Assembly (NCBI GenBank): GCA_016787375.1
Contig: JAEUUM010000347.1
Span: forward strand, 1 to 7,158
Source of the DNA: Saprospiraceae bacterium
GTDB lineage: Bacteria; Bacteroidota; Bacteroidia; Chitinophagales; Saprospiraceae
Reading direction: 5' to 3'
DNA length: 7,158 nucleotides
The position numbers were made by a program, and so were the translations under genes. The notes under the pieces are model-generated. The model saw only the letters and a list, made by a program, of their open reading frames with translations. It had not been told where the DNA came from and searched no databases. This document shows, in pieces, positions 1 through 5,133 of the stretch (positions within the stretch are counted from its first letter, which is position 1; each line of letters starts with the position of its first letter).

Positions 1-505
1 AATCATGAAATATCCTATTTTTGGTCGACCGGTTTCGTCAGTCGAGCAATTTACTTTGTCTATTATTGGTCTGTTTGTTTTTTCAATGGCAAGAGCAGAA
101 CTAAATAACGTTATTGCTGAAGATATCCTTCAAGGTACCAAAGCCATTGACATTATGGTGAAACAGTTCACACACTTATATGATACGGATCAAATCGAAT
201 ACGCAATAAACCGCTATACTGCCGGAATTGAAAGAGACTTCCTCGTCTTTGATCAATCAGACAATTGCATAGGTACCTTAAAAAATGAAATTATCCACTT
301 TCTTTTAAGTCGCCATTTAACAGGAAGTGTGTACTCTTACTATTCGCCACTGGAAATTACTCTGAGATCCGACGACACATTAAAAGTAATGGCTCAAAAA
401 ACCAGCAGGTCTTCTGACCAGGTTTATCCGGTTATTGAAGACAACAGAGTCATTGGGGTAGTACACCGAATTGATATCGAAAAAAAACTAAAAGGGATCC
501 AATAA
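1..505 (+). CDS. C-terminal part of a probable M50 (site-2 protease type) metallopeptidase with tandem CBS domains; 5' end off the window
   Basis: The reading frame is open to the left edge (an Ile codon precedes the first ATG at 5), so this is most likely the tail of a longer gene. Residue numbers here count from that ATG. Residues about 16-31 are hydrophobic and end in GLFVFSMARAE, which resembles the last membrane segment of bacterial M50 proteases, where a GLFVFLGAQAE-like stretch leads into the CBS region. Two CBS-like repeats follow: about 46-105 (starting AIDIMV, with DFLVFDQSDNCIGTL) and about 108-163 (with VYPVIEDNRVIGVVHRIDI). In this family the membrane part cleaves substrates within the bilayer and CBS repeats often bind adenine nucleotides; the catalytic HExxH and the second metal-site motif would lie outside the window, so activity cannot be judged. 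No ribosome binding site can be assessed. Alternatives are another membrane protein with CBS domains, or a short CBS protein starting at 5. The gene converges on ompH, with one base between the stop codons. Confidence 0.65.
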   Translation, partial: IMKYPIFGRPVSSVEQFTLSIIGLFVFSMARAELNNVIAEDILQGTKAIDIMVKQFTHLYDTDQIEYAINRYTAGIERDFLVFDQSDNCIGTLKNEIIHFLLSRHLTGSVYSYYSPLEITLRSDDTLKVMAQKTSRSSDQVYPVIEDNRVIGVVHRIDIEKKLKGIQ

Positions 506-515
506 ATTAAATCCC
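480..515 (-). terminator. Intrinsic terminator of the oxygenase-tatA-ompH group, overlapping both stop codons
   Basis: Read on the minus strand, positions 515 to 494 form a 9-bp stem, GGGATTTAA against TTGGATCCC, with a TTTA loop. It contains two G.U wobbles and is followed (493 to 480) by TTTTAGTTTTTTTT, twelve T in fourteen bases. The ompH stop codon (507-509) is in the stem, and the complement of the CBS gene's stop (503-505) is in the loop. On the plus strand the two wobble pairs become C.A mismatches and the following sequence is less T-rich, so it should act mainly on minus-strand transcription. The T-run is antisense to the last codons (Lys-rich) of the CBS-domain gene. Confidence 0.72.
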
Positions 516-1019
516 CAGTTTCTTCTTTACTAAATCGCTAACATCTTGTGACGGTAATGAAAATAACATCGCACCGGTAGATTCGTCAAATATCATCAAA
601 TAATTGCCTTCTTTACCTACTGCTTGTATTGCCTCATCAACCTTTTTAAGCAAAGGTTTAAGTAGCTCTTCTCGTTTTTTTACAACCTCTAATTTTATGC
701 TTTGCTCATAATTTTGCAAAGTTTCCTGCTTCTGCTGAAGCTCTGATTCTCTTTGCTTCATTTGTATTTTTGTCAACAAGCCATCTGCTGATTCTTTCAT
801 GTACTTGTCGTAATCATTTCTAAATTCTGCTACAAGTGTATCTCCTTTAGCCAGTAGTTTTTTCTGCAAAAGGTCTAATTGGGCATCAGCAGCTTTTGCA
901 TCCGGCATCATGGCTAATAAGTTACCTGAATTAAGGTGACCAAATTTTGCTTCCTGTGCTTGAATCGCTGAGGAACTGCAAAGCGATAAAAGTAAAATCG
1001 TTAAATTTAATATTCTCAT
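507..1019 (-). CDS. OmpH/Skp-family periplasmic chaperone
   Basis: This is a complete 170-residue protein of the usual Skp/OmpH size. Residues 1-21 form a Sec signal peptide: Arg2, a Leu-rich core, and a likely signal peptidase I site after Ala-Ile-Gln-Ala (21/22). The mature start KFGHLNSGNLLAMMPDAKAAD is the typical OmpH beta-strand followed by the first helix. Residues about 40-130 are rich in Lys, Glu and Gln with heptad-like hydrophobics (LLQKKLLAKGD, QRESELQQKQETLQNYEQ), as expected for the long coiled-coil arms of the Skp trimer. The end (YLMIFDESTGAMLFSLPSQDVSDLVKKKLGI) matches the family's closing beta-strands, comparable to 'yilD.s..vly..p..DiT..V...L'. In the family the role is to hold unfolded outer-membrane proteins in the periplasm before BamA inserts them. 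It is the last gene of the oxygenase-tatA-ompH group, 20 bp after tatA. bamA, its frequent neighbour, is not in this window. Its stop codon lies inside the terminator hairpin. Confidence 0.88.
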   Translation of the reverse strand: MRILNLTILLLSLCSSSAIQAQEAKFGHLNSGNLLAMMPDAKAADAQLDLLQKKLLAKGDTLVAEFRNDYDKYMKESADGLLTKIQMKQRESELQQKQETLQNYEQSIKLEVVKKREELLKPLLKKVDEAIQAVGKEGNYLMIFDESTGAMLFSLPSQDVSDLVKKKLGI

Positions 1020-1039
1020 TGTAGTTCTAAAATGAATGA

Positions 1040-1261
1040 TTATTTTTTGTCTTCGTCAAGTTTTTGGCGCTCACTCTCACGCATTCCTTGCTTGATTTCA
1101 TTTTCAATGTTGCTCTTGGCATCATTAAACTCTCTGATACCTTTGCCAAGTCCCCTTGCCAATTCAGGAATTTTTTTACCGCCAAACAATAACAGAATCA
1201 CAAAAAGTATTACTACTACTTCCCATGAGCCTAGGTTGAATATTAATGGAAATGTTGTCAT
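1040..1261 (-). CDS. tatA: Sec-independent (Tat) translocase subunit TatA/TatE
   Basis: This is a complete 73-residue protein with the TatA layout. A short N-terminus (MTTFPLIFNLGSWE) leads into one membrane helix at about 13-26, the hinge FGGKKIP at 26-32, an amphipathic helix (ELARGLGKGIREFNDAK) to about 50, and a charged soluble tail ending DEDKK. Glu14 at the start of the helix corresponds to the polar residue of E. coli TatA (Gln8). TatA oligomerises in the inner membrane to form the passage through which TatBC-bound folded proteins with twin-arginine signals cross. TatA, TatB and TatE share this fold; the short tail and GGKKIPELA hinge favour TatA. No tatC is present in the window, so the receptor must be encoded elsewhere. 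The gene lies 13 bp after the oxygenase gene and 20 bp before ompH, implying co-transcription. The start is well fixed, because the membrane helix begins soon after it. Confidence 0.93.
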   Translation of the reverse strand: MTTFPLIFNLGSWEVVVILFVILLLFGGKKIPELARGLGKGIREFNDAKSNIENEIKQGMRESERQKLDEDKK

Positions 1262-1274
1262 ATTTATAAATGTT

Positions 1275-2222
1275 TTATTTTTTTAATCCAATTTCGCGAA
1301 GCCTTTCATCGAGATACTCCCCAGCCGTAATAGGTTCGTAATGCAGCGGATTCTCGTCAGAGATACAATTTTCAAGACAATTAAGTTCCATTTTACTTAC
1401 CGGGTGCAGAAAAAACGGAATCGATAGCCTTGGTAAATGCCACTCCTCTTTAGGAGGATTAACCACACGGTGGGTAGTAGATTTAAGTTTGTTATTTGTC
1501 AATCTTTGGAGCATATCACCCACATTTACTACTATCTCATCATGCCCGGGTTTTACAGAAACCCAATCATTATTCATATCCAATACCTGCAGACCACCAG
1601 CTGATGCGCCTACTAGTAAGGTTATCAGGTTGATGTCTTCGTGTTGCTCTGCTCTTATTGCTGAGGCAGGTTCTTGTGTAATCGGAGGATAGTGGATGGC
1701 CCTTAATATCGAATTTCCATTCTTGATTTGATTATCAAAATAATGATTATCCAATCCTAAAAAATCAGCAATTGCCCTTAATAAAAATCCGCCGGTGTGT
1801 TCAAAAGATTTATATAATTGAACACCGGTGGTTGTAAAATCTGGCTGTTCAGTGATAAATACATTTTCAGGATAAACATCGTCTACCTGACCTTCCGGTT
1901 CTTGTCCAATCTGAAAAAATTCTTTCAAATCAGCATGTTGTGATTGTTTAGCGTGCTCCTTCCCAAAAGAAGTATAACCTCTTTGGCCGGCTAAACCCGG
2001 AATCTCGTATTTTCTTTTTATGGCTTCAGGCAAAGCAAAAAATGCTTTTGATTCAGTATAAAACTTATCAATTAGGGATTTCGATATGCCATGATTTATG
2101 ACACCCACAAATCCTATTTCAGTGAAAGCATTGCCCAACTGTTGCGCAAATTCTTTCTTTTGATCAGCATCTCCACTCGTGTACAGCGCCAGATCAACCA
2201 ATGGTATTGCTCGATTTGCCAT
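1275..2222 (-). CDS. 2-oxoglutarate/Fe(II)-dependent oxygenase, isopenicillin N synthase fold, substrate unknown
   Basis: The protein is 315 residues from the ATG at 2222, beginning MANRAIPLVDL, the usual family opening. The N-terminal DIOX_N-like domain spans about 5-120 and includes FTEIGFVGVINHGI (33-46) and GQRGYTSFGKEHA (79-91). The catalytic jelly-roll spans about 168-275. The iron ligands are visible as His194-x-Asp196 (EQHEDINLITLL) and His251 (STTHRVVNP); Arg265-Leu-Ser267 is the RxS motif that binds the 2-oxoglutarate carboxylate. All catalytic residues are present, so it should be an active enzyme. The family includes isopenicillin N synthase, plant flavonoid and gibberellin oxygenases and many uncharacterised bacterial members, and the substrate cannot be read from sequence. 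An in-frame TTG at 2243 would add seven residues, but it falls inside the promoter's TAACTTTG box, so the ATG is preferred. It is the first gene of the group with tatA and ompH. Confidence 0.88.
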   Translation of the reverse strand: MANRAIPLVDLALYTSGDADQKKEFAQQLGNAFTEIGFVGVINHGISKSLIDKFYTESKAFFALPEAIKRKYEIPGLAGQRGYTSFGKEHAKQSQHADLKEFFQIGQEPEGQVDDVYPENVFITEQPDFTTTGVQLYKSFEHTGGFLLRAIADFLGLDNHYFDNQIKNGNSILRAIHYPPITQEPASAIRAEQHEDINLITLLVGASAGGLQVLDMNNDWVSVKPGHDEIVVNVGDMLQRLTNNKLKSTTHRVVNPPKEEWHLPRLSIPFFLHPVSKMELNCLENCISDENPLHYEPITAGEYLDERLREIGLKK

Positions 2223-2240
2223 GTTGAAATTATTGAACTG

Positions 2241-2275
2241 CAAAGTTACGATAAAATATGAATTTAAAATTCAAA
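2241..2275 (-). promoter_or_regulatory. Bacteroidota-type promoter (TTTG / TAnnTTTG) for the oxygenase-tatA-ompH group
   Basis: On the minus strand, TTTG (2275-2272) is followed after 23 bases by TAACTTTG (2248-2241), an exact match to the -7 consensus TAnnTTTG of the Bacteroidota primary sigma factor. The spacer is at the long end of the accepted range. The -7 box ends 18 bases before the ATG at 2222, which gives a short leader. It sits in the gldB-oxygenase gap, so the three downstream genes can be transcribed independently of gldB. The spacer carries an imperfect palindrome, GAATTTTAAATTC on the minus strand (2260-2272), which may be chance in such AT-rich DNA. Confidence 0.6.
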
Positions 2276-2296
2276 CGATTTTTTTAACAAATAATT

Positions 2297-3352
2297 CTAA
2301 TTTCTTTTCGGTCTGTATTTTGAAATTTCAAGAATTTTTTGAGCGTCATTTTGTTTTAACAATGTCTCAAAATTCATGTTTGGGTTCTTTTTCATGTACG
2401 CTGATATTATGCGTTCACCAATCCAATTGGCTGTTTTGCCGGGTGCTTCTTTTGGCATGCCCGGGGCATTGGGGCTATATTCAACATATTTCCGGATTTT
2501 TTGATAATCTTCATTGTACAGCAGATTTTCACTGGTAAAAAACGACCAGACATTAGATTCATTCTTTTTTAACCATGCCATTTGTTCTTTGCTGTATTCA
2601 TAAATAACCGAATCAGGTGTTTCGGGCAATAATTTCCTTAAAACGTACAATTTTTTACCATTCTGAATCATGTGGTCGAGCAATCTTTCACGTGGCGGAA
2701 CTTCACCAACCCAGTCATCAACAAGTGCCATCAATGTTTTGGATACCAGGTGGTCCTTATTGTAAGTTCGGGTTAAATAGTTAGAAAAATTTGGATTTTC
2801 ATAGTTAATACTCGCATAAGGGTACTTTGAGCCAAGGAAAAAGTCTAAACCTACGCCCAAATCGCCCTTACCGTAAATGAACACAGCAAGGCTATACTCT
2901 GAGATAAATGTTGTAATAGTTGGCAACCTGCGTTGAGGAAAATAATATTTGATAAATTTAAATGCGCCTGAAAATTGCTTTTCTATTGGTGAAAAATCTT
3001 TGAAAACAATTTGGCAGGTATCATATAATTTTCTCACAACAGGAGCAGCTATGAACCCTCTCATGTAATTCTCCGGACCTTCCGGTGCGATTCTTGGGTC
3101 ATAAGCACCCAAAACATTTTTAAAAATAATGTCTGAAAAAACCGGATAGTCATTTTGAAGTTTCAGAAACCCTGGAGCAAACCGGTTGGTGTCAATTGAA
3201 AACAAATCTTTTTCAAATCTTTTCAAGTCAACACTGACTTTAATGTTGCTTACATCAGGTACAGGTTCTTTGACTTCTGAGCTGCATGAAACAAGCAAAA
3301 TTGATAAGAACAACACAATTGTAAGAAAAAAAACGTTATTTTTGTGCTCCAT
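2297..3352 (-). CDS. gldB: Gliding motility lipoprotein GldB homologue
   Basis: The protein is complete at 351 residues, near the usual GldB length. Residues 1-22 form a lipoprotein signal peptide ending in the lipobox Leu-Val-Ser-Cys, with Cys23 as the predicted lipidated residue, so it should be anchored in the cell envelope. After the linker, VSVDLKRFEKDLFSID (39-54) is the typical GldB opening. Other family-like stretches are LGVGLDFFLGSKYP (165-178), MALVDDWVGEVPPRERLLDHMI (208-229) and the C-terminal APGKTANWIGERIISAYMKK (303-322), followed by a SKYRPK end. GldB was defined in Flavobacterium johnsoniae as needed for gliding; its biochemical role is not known, and homologues occur in Bacteroidota that are not known to glide. 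The usual Flavobacterium companions gldC and nadE are not next to it here. It has a 91-bp divergent region upstream, shared with the beta-barrel gene, and lies 74 bp upstream of the oxygenase ATG. I see no terminator after it, so some read-through into the oxygenase group is possible. Confidence 0.87.
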   Translation of the reverse strand: MEHKNNVFFLTIVLFLSILLVSCSSEVKEPVPDVSNIKVSVDLKRFEKDLFSIDTNRFAPGFLKLQNDYPVFSDIIFKNVLGAYDPRIAPEGPENYMRGFIAAPVVRKLYDTCQIVFKDFSPIEKQFSGAFKFIKYYFPQRRLPTITTFISEYSLAVFIYGKGDLGVGLDFFLGSKYPYASINYENPNFSNYLTRTYNKDHLVSKTLMALVDDWVGEVPPRERLLDHMIQNGKKLYVLRKLLPETPDSVIYEYSKEQMAWLKKNESNVWSFFTSENLLYNEDYQKIRKYVEYSPNAPGMPKEAPGKTANWIGERIISAYMKKNPNMNFETLLKQNDAQKILEISKYRPKRN

Positions 3353-3443
3353 TTGAGTCTAACTTAAAAGTTATTGAAATCCTTCGGCCTTTTGACTAAA
3401 AAAATCACACAAAGGTTGAATTAATCTTTTAAATATTTTTATT

Positions 3444-4136
3444 ATGAAACGTATTTTTCTTGGATTCATTTTATTCGCTTTTTTATTGCCAGCATCTTAT
3501 GGTCAAGATAAATTAAGGTTTGGTTTTGAGACAAGTCCTTTCATATCCTGGATGAGAACGGATAACAAAAAGACCCCAGCTGAAGGCAGTAGATTTGGCT
3601 TTAACTTAGCAGCCAATGGCGAATATGCGTTTTCTGACCGTTATGCTATAAGATTGGGTCTTGGACTTTCGTTTAATCAAGGCGGTGCTTTAAAACACAA
3701 TGAAATAAATGGTTCTGATAAATTATTTCCGAATTCTGATCTGTCTGACCCACAACTTAATACAATTGCTTTCGGAACGGTTGTTAAATATCGAATGAGC
3801 TATTTAGAAATTCCCTTTGCATTGAAAATGAAAACTCCTGAATACGGAAATATCAAGTATTTCGCTGAAGTACCTGCTTTTGCCATTGGTGTTAAAACTG
3901 GTGCAAAAGCAGATATTGGCACATTTCAGGATGAAAATATTAAAAAGGACATCGCTTTGCTCAGTCTAAACTGGGGACTTGGCGGTGGAATCGAATATTC
4001 ACTGAATAGCAGCACTTCCATTGTTGGTGGATTATACTACCAAGCAGGATTTACTGATGTAACTACCGATGATGGTGCTGATAAAAGTAAAGCAGTAAAC
4101 CATAGACTTGTCTTTAGGGTAGGTATCTTGTTTTAA
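3444..4136 (+). CDS. Outer-membrane beta-barrel protein (broad 'PorT family')
   Basis: The protein is complete at 230 residues. Residues 1-20 form a Sec signal peptide (MKRIF, hydrophobic core, cleavage after Ala-Ser-Tyr-Gly, leaving Gln21 as first mature residue, common in Bacteroidota). The mature part alternates polar and hydrophobic residues in strands such as RFGFNLAANGEYAF, YAIRLGLGLSFNQGG, MSYLEIPFALKMKT and WGLGGGIEYSLN, broken by Gly/Asn/Asp-rich loops. It ends in HRLVFRVGILF, with a terminal aromatic residue as expected of a BamA-recognised beta-signal. The pattern YLEIPFALKMKT is characteristic of the OMP_b-brl_2 family, often labelled PorT-like. That label is broad: I cannot claim it is the type IX secretion component PorT. 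Eight or so strands would fit the length. The start lies in an AT-rich leader without a Shine-Dalgarno. nadC follows 76 bp downstream on the same strand. Confidence 0.82.
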   Translation: MKRIFLGFILFAFLLPASYGQDKLRFGFETSPFISWMRTDNKKTPAEGSRFGFNLAANGEYAFSDRYAIRLGLGLSFNQGGALKHNEINGSDKLFPNSDLSDPQLNTIAFGTVVKYRMSYLEIPFALKMKTPEYGNIKYFAEVPAFAIGVKTGAKADIGTFQDENIKKDIALLSLNWGLGGGIEYSLNSSTSIVGGLYYQAGFTDVTTDDGADKSKAVNHRLVFRVGILF

Positions 4137-4212
4137 ATCTAACCAGACTAATATTTTTCTGTAATCAAACAGCAGTAACTCCAAACCGGAATGTGCTAAA
4201 AACATCAATTTT

Positions 4213-5076
4213 ATGTACCCAAGTTATGTAACCACTGAAAGAATAAATTGGTTAATCGAACAGTCGTTGCTTGAAGATGTTGGCTCTGGTGATCATACAT
4301 CACTTGCTTGTATTCCTGCAACTCAAAACAGTCATGCGGTGCTAAAAATCAAGGATGAAGGTATAATCGCCGGAGTAGAACTTGCTAAATCTGTTTTGAA
4401 TGCTGTTGACAAGAATCATGTTTTTGTTCAACATAAAAACGATGGAGACAACGTGAGTTTTGGTGAGATTGCTTTTGAGGTAACTGCCAATACACATGCC
4501 TTGTTAAAAGCAGAAAGAGTGATTCTGAATATCATGCAGCGAATGAGTGGTATAGCTACTATGAGCAACAGATTTGCATTCGAAGTTGAAGATTTGCCTG
4601 TGACCATTTTGGATACACGCAAAACAACACCATTACTGAGATTTTTAGAAAAATGGGCCGTTAAACTTGGTGGTTGTGAAAATTATCGATTCGGTTTATA
4701 CGACTGGATTATGATAAAAGACAATCACGTTGAAGCAAGTGGTGGTATCCAAAATGCCATTAATAATGTTCATAAATACCTTAAAGACAACAATTTAGAT
4801 CTCAATATAACAGTTGAAGTCCGCAATCTGGTTGAGTTATATCAGGCATTGGAAGTGGGAGGTTTTAAGAGAATCATGTTTGACAACTTTGAAATCCCTT
4901 TACTCGAAGAGGCTGTAGCCATTGTTGATGAGCGTTTTGAGACCGAGGCTTCCGGTGGCATTACCATTAACAACGTTAGAAACATTGCAAAAACCGGTGT
5001 GAAATATATTAGCTCAGGTGCATTGACACATTCTTTTCAGAGCCTTGACCTCAGTTTAAAAATAGTAAAACAATAA
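4213..5076 (+). CDS. nadC: Nicotinate-nucleotide pyrophosphorylase (carboxylating), quinolinate phosphoribosyltransferase
   Basis: The protein is complete at 287 residues, the normal NadC length. It converts quinolinate plus PRPP to nicotinate mononucleotide, CO2 and pyrophosphate in de novo NAD synthesis in the cytoplasm. The N-terminal sandwich domain (about 1-115) opens with LLEDVGSGDHTS and ends with AERVILNIMQRMSGIAT (100-116), whose Arg102 is the expected substrate-contact Arg. The barrel carries DTRKTTP (134-140), LEKWAVKLGG (145-154), the loop CENYRFGLYDWIMIKDNH (155-172), VEVRN (201-205), MFDN (222-225) and SGGI (247-250). One oddity: most NadC proteins have GGxxNHR at 153-159, and here it is GGCENYR, so the usual active-site His is Tyr158. 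All other signature residues that I can place are intact, so I expect an active enzyme. nadA and nadB are not in the window. Its TAA lies in the base of the hairpin shared with glyQS. Confidence 0.95.
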   Translation: MYPSYVTTERINWLIEQSLLEDVGSGDHTSLACIPATQNSHAVLKIKDEGIIAGVELAKSVLNAVDKNHVFVQHKNDGDNVSFGEIAFEVTANTHALLKAERVILNIMQRMSGIATMSNRFAFEVEDLPVTILDTRKTTPLLRFLEKWAVKLGGCENYRFGLYDWIMIKDNHVEASGGIQNAINNVHKYLKDNNLDLNITVEVRNLVELYQALEVGGFKRIMFDNFEIPLLEEAVAIVDERFETEASGGITINNVRNIAKTGVKYISSGALTHSFQSLDLSLKIVKQ

Positions 5077-5107
5077 ACGCCAATATTCTTTAAAATATCG
5101 GCGTTTA
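5074..5107 (-). terminator. Shared hairpin terminator between convergent nadC and glyQS, stronger for glyQS
   Basis: Inverted arms at 5074-5087 and 5094-5107 give a 14-bp stem (outer part TAAACGCC / GGCGTTTA, inner part ATATT / AATAT) with a six-base loop at 5088-5093. In plus-strand RNA there is one A.C mismatch (5082/5099); in minus-strand RNA this becomes a G.U wobble and the stem is continuous. On the minus strand the stem is followed by the T-rich TTGTTTTACTATTTTT, while the plus side has an A-run and no T-tract. It therefore looks bidirectional in form but better suited to ending glyQS transcription, starting 27 bases past the glyQS stop. The nadC stop codon (5074-5076) is part of the stem. 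Confidence 0.8.
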
Positions 5108-5133
5108 AAAATGGTTTAGAATTGCTTCTGGTT

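Noticed and set aside
957..1019. Lipobox in OmpH (Leu-Ser-Leu-Cys14)
   Set aside because: The residue before Cys is Leu rather than Gly, Ala or Ser, and a good signal peptidase I site (AIQA) follows; the chaperone is expected to be soluble.
1032..1286. Plus-strand reading frame opposite tatA
   Set aside because: It is antisense to a clear TatA, has low-complexity Ser/Leu/Asn composition, and resembles no family I know.
1489..1692. Plus-strand reading frame opposite the oxygenase catalytic domain
   Set aside because: It lies wholly antisense to conserved catalytic codons and its translation shows no family features.
2223..2243. TTG start that would extend the oxygenase by seven residues
   Set aside because: The TTG overlaps the TAACTTTG promoter box, and the ATG at 2222 gives the usual family N-terminus (A-IPLVDL).
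2179..2538. Plus-strand reading frame spanning the gldB-oxygenase junction
   Set aside because: It is antisense to both gldB and the oxygenase and is Phe/Cys/Leu-rich, as expected for reverse-complement coding sequence.
3353..3443. Promoters for gldB and the beta-barrel gene in the divergent gap
   Set aside because: Only partial matches are present (TAACTTTT at 3374-3367 on the minus strand; TAATCTTTT at 3422-3430 on the plus strand) and neither has a TTTG box at a proper distance.
3444..4136. Beta-barrel as the genuine type IX secretion protein PorT
   Set aside because: The sequence supports only the broad OMP_b-brl_2 family; there are no other type IX genes in the window to back the specific name.
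4155..4172. Small hairpin (CTGT / ACAG) between the beta-barrel gene and nadC as a terminator
   Set aside because: Only four base pairs, and no T-run follows it.
4428..4622. Minus-strand reading frame within nadC
   Set aside because: It is antisense to the conserved NadC core and has no start context or domain.
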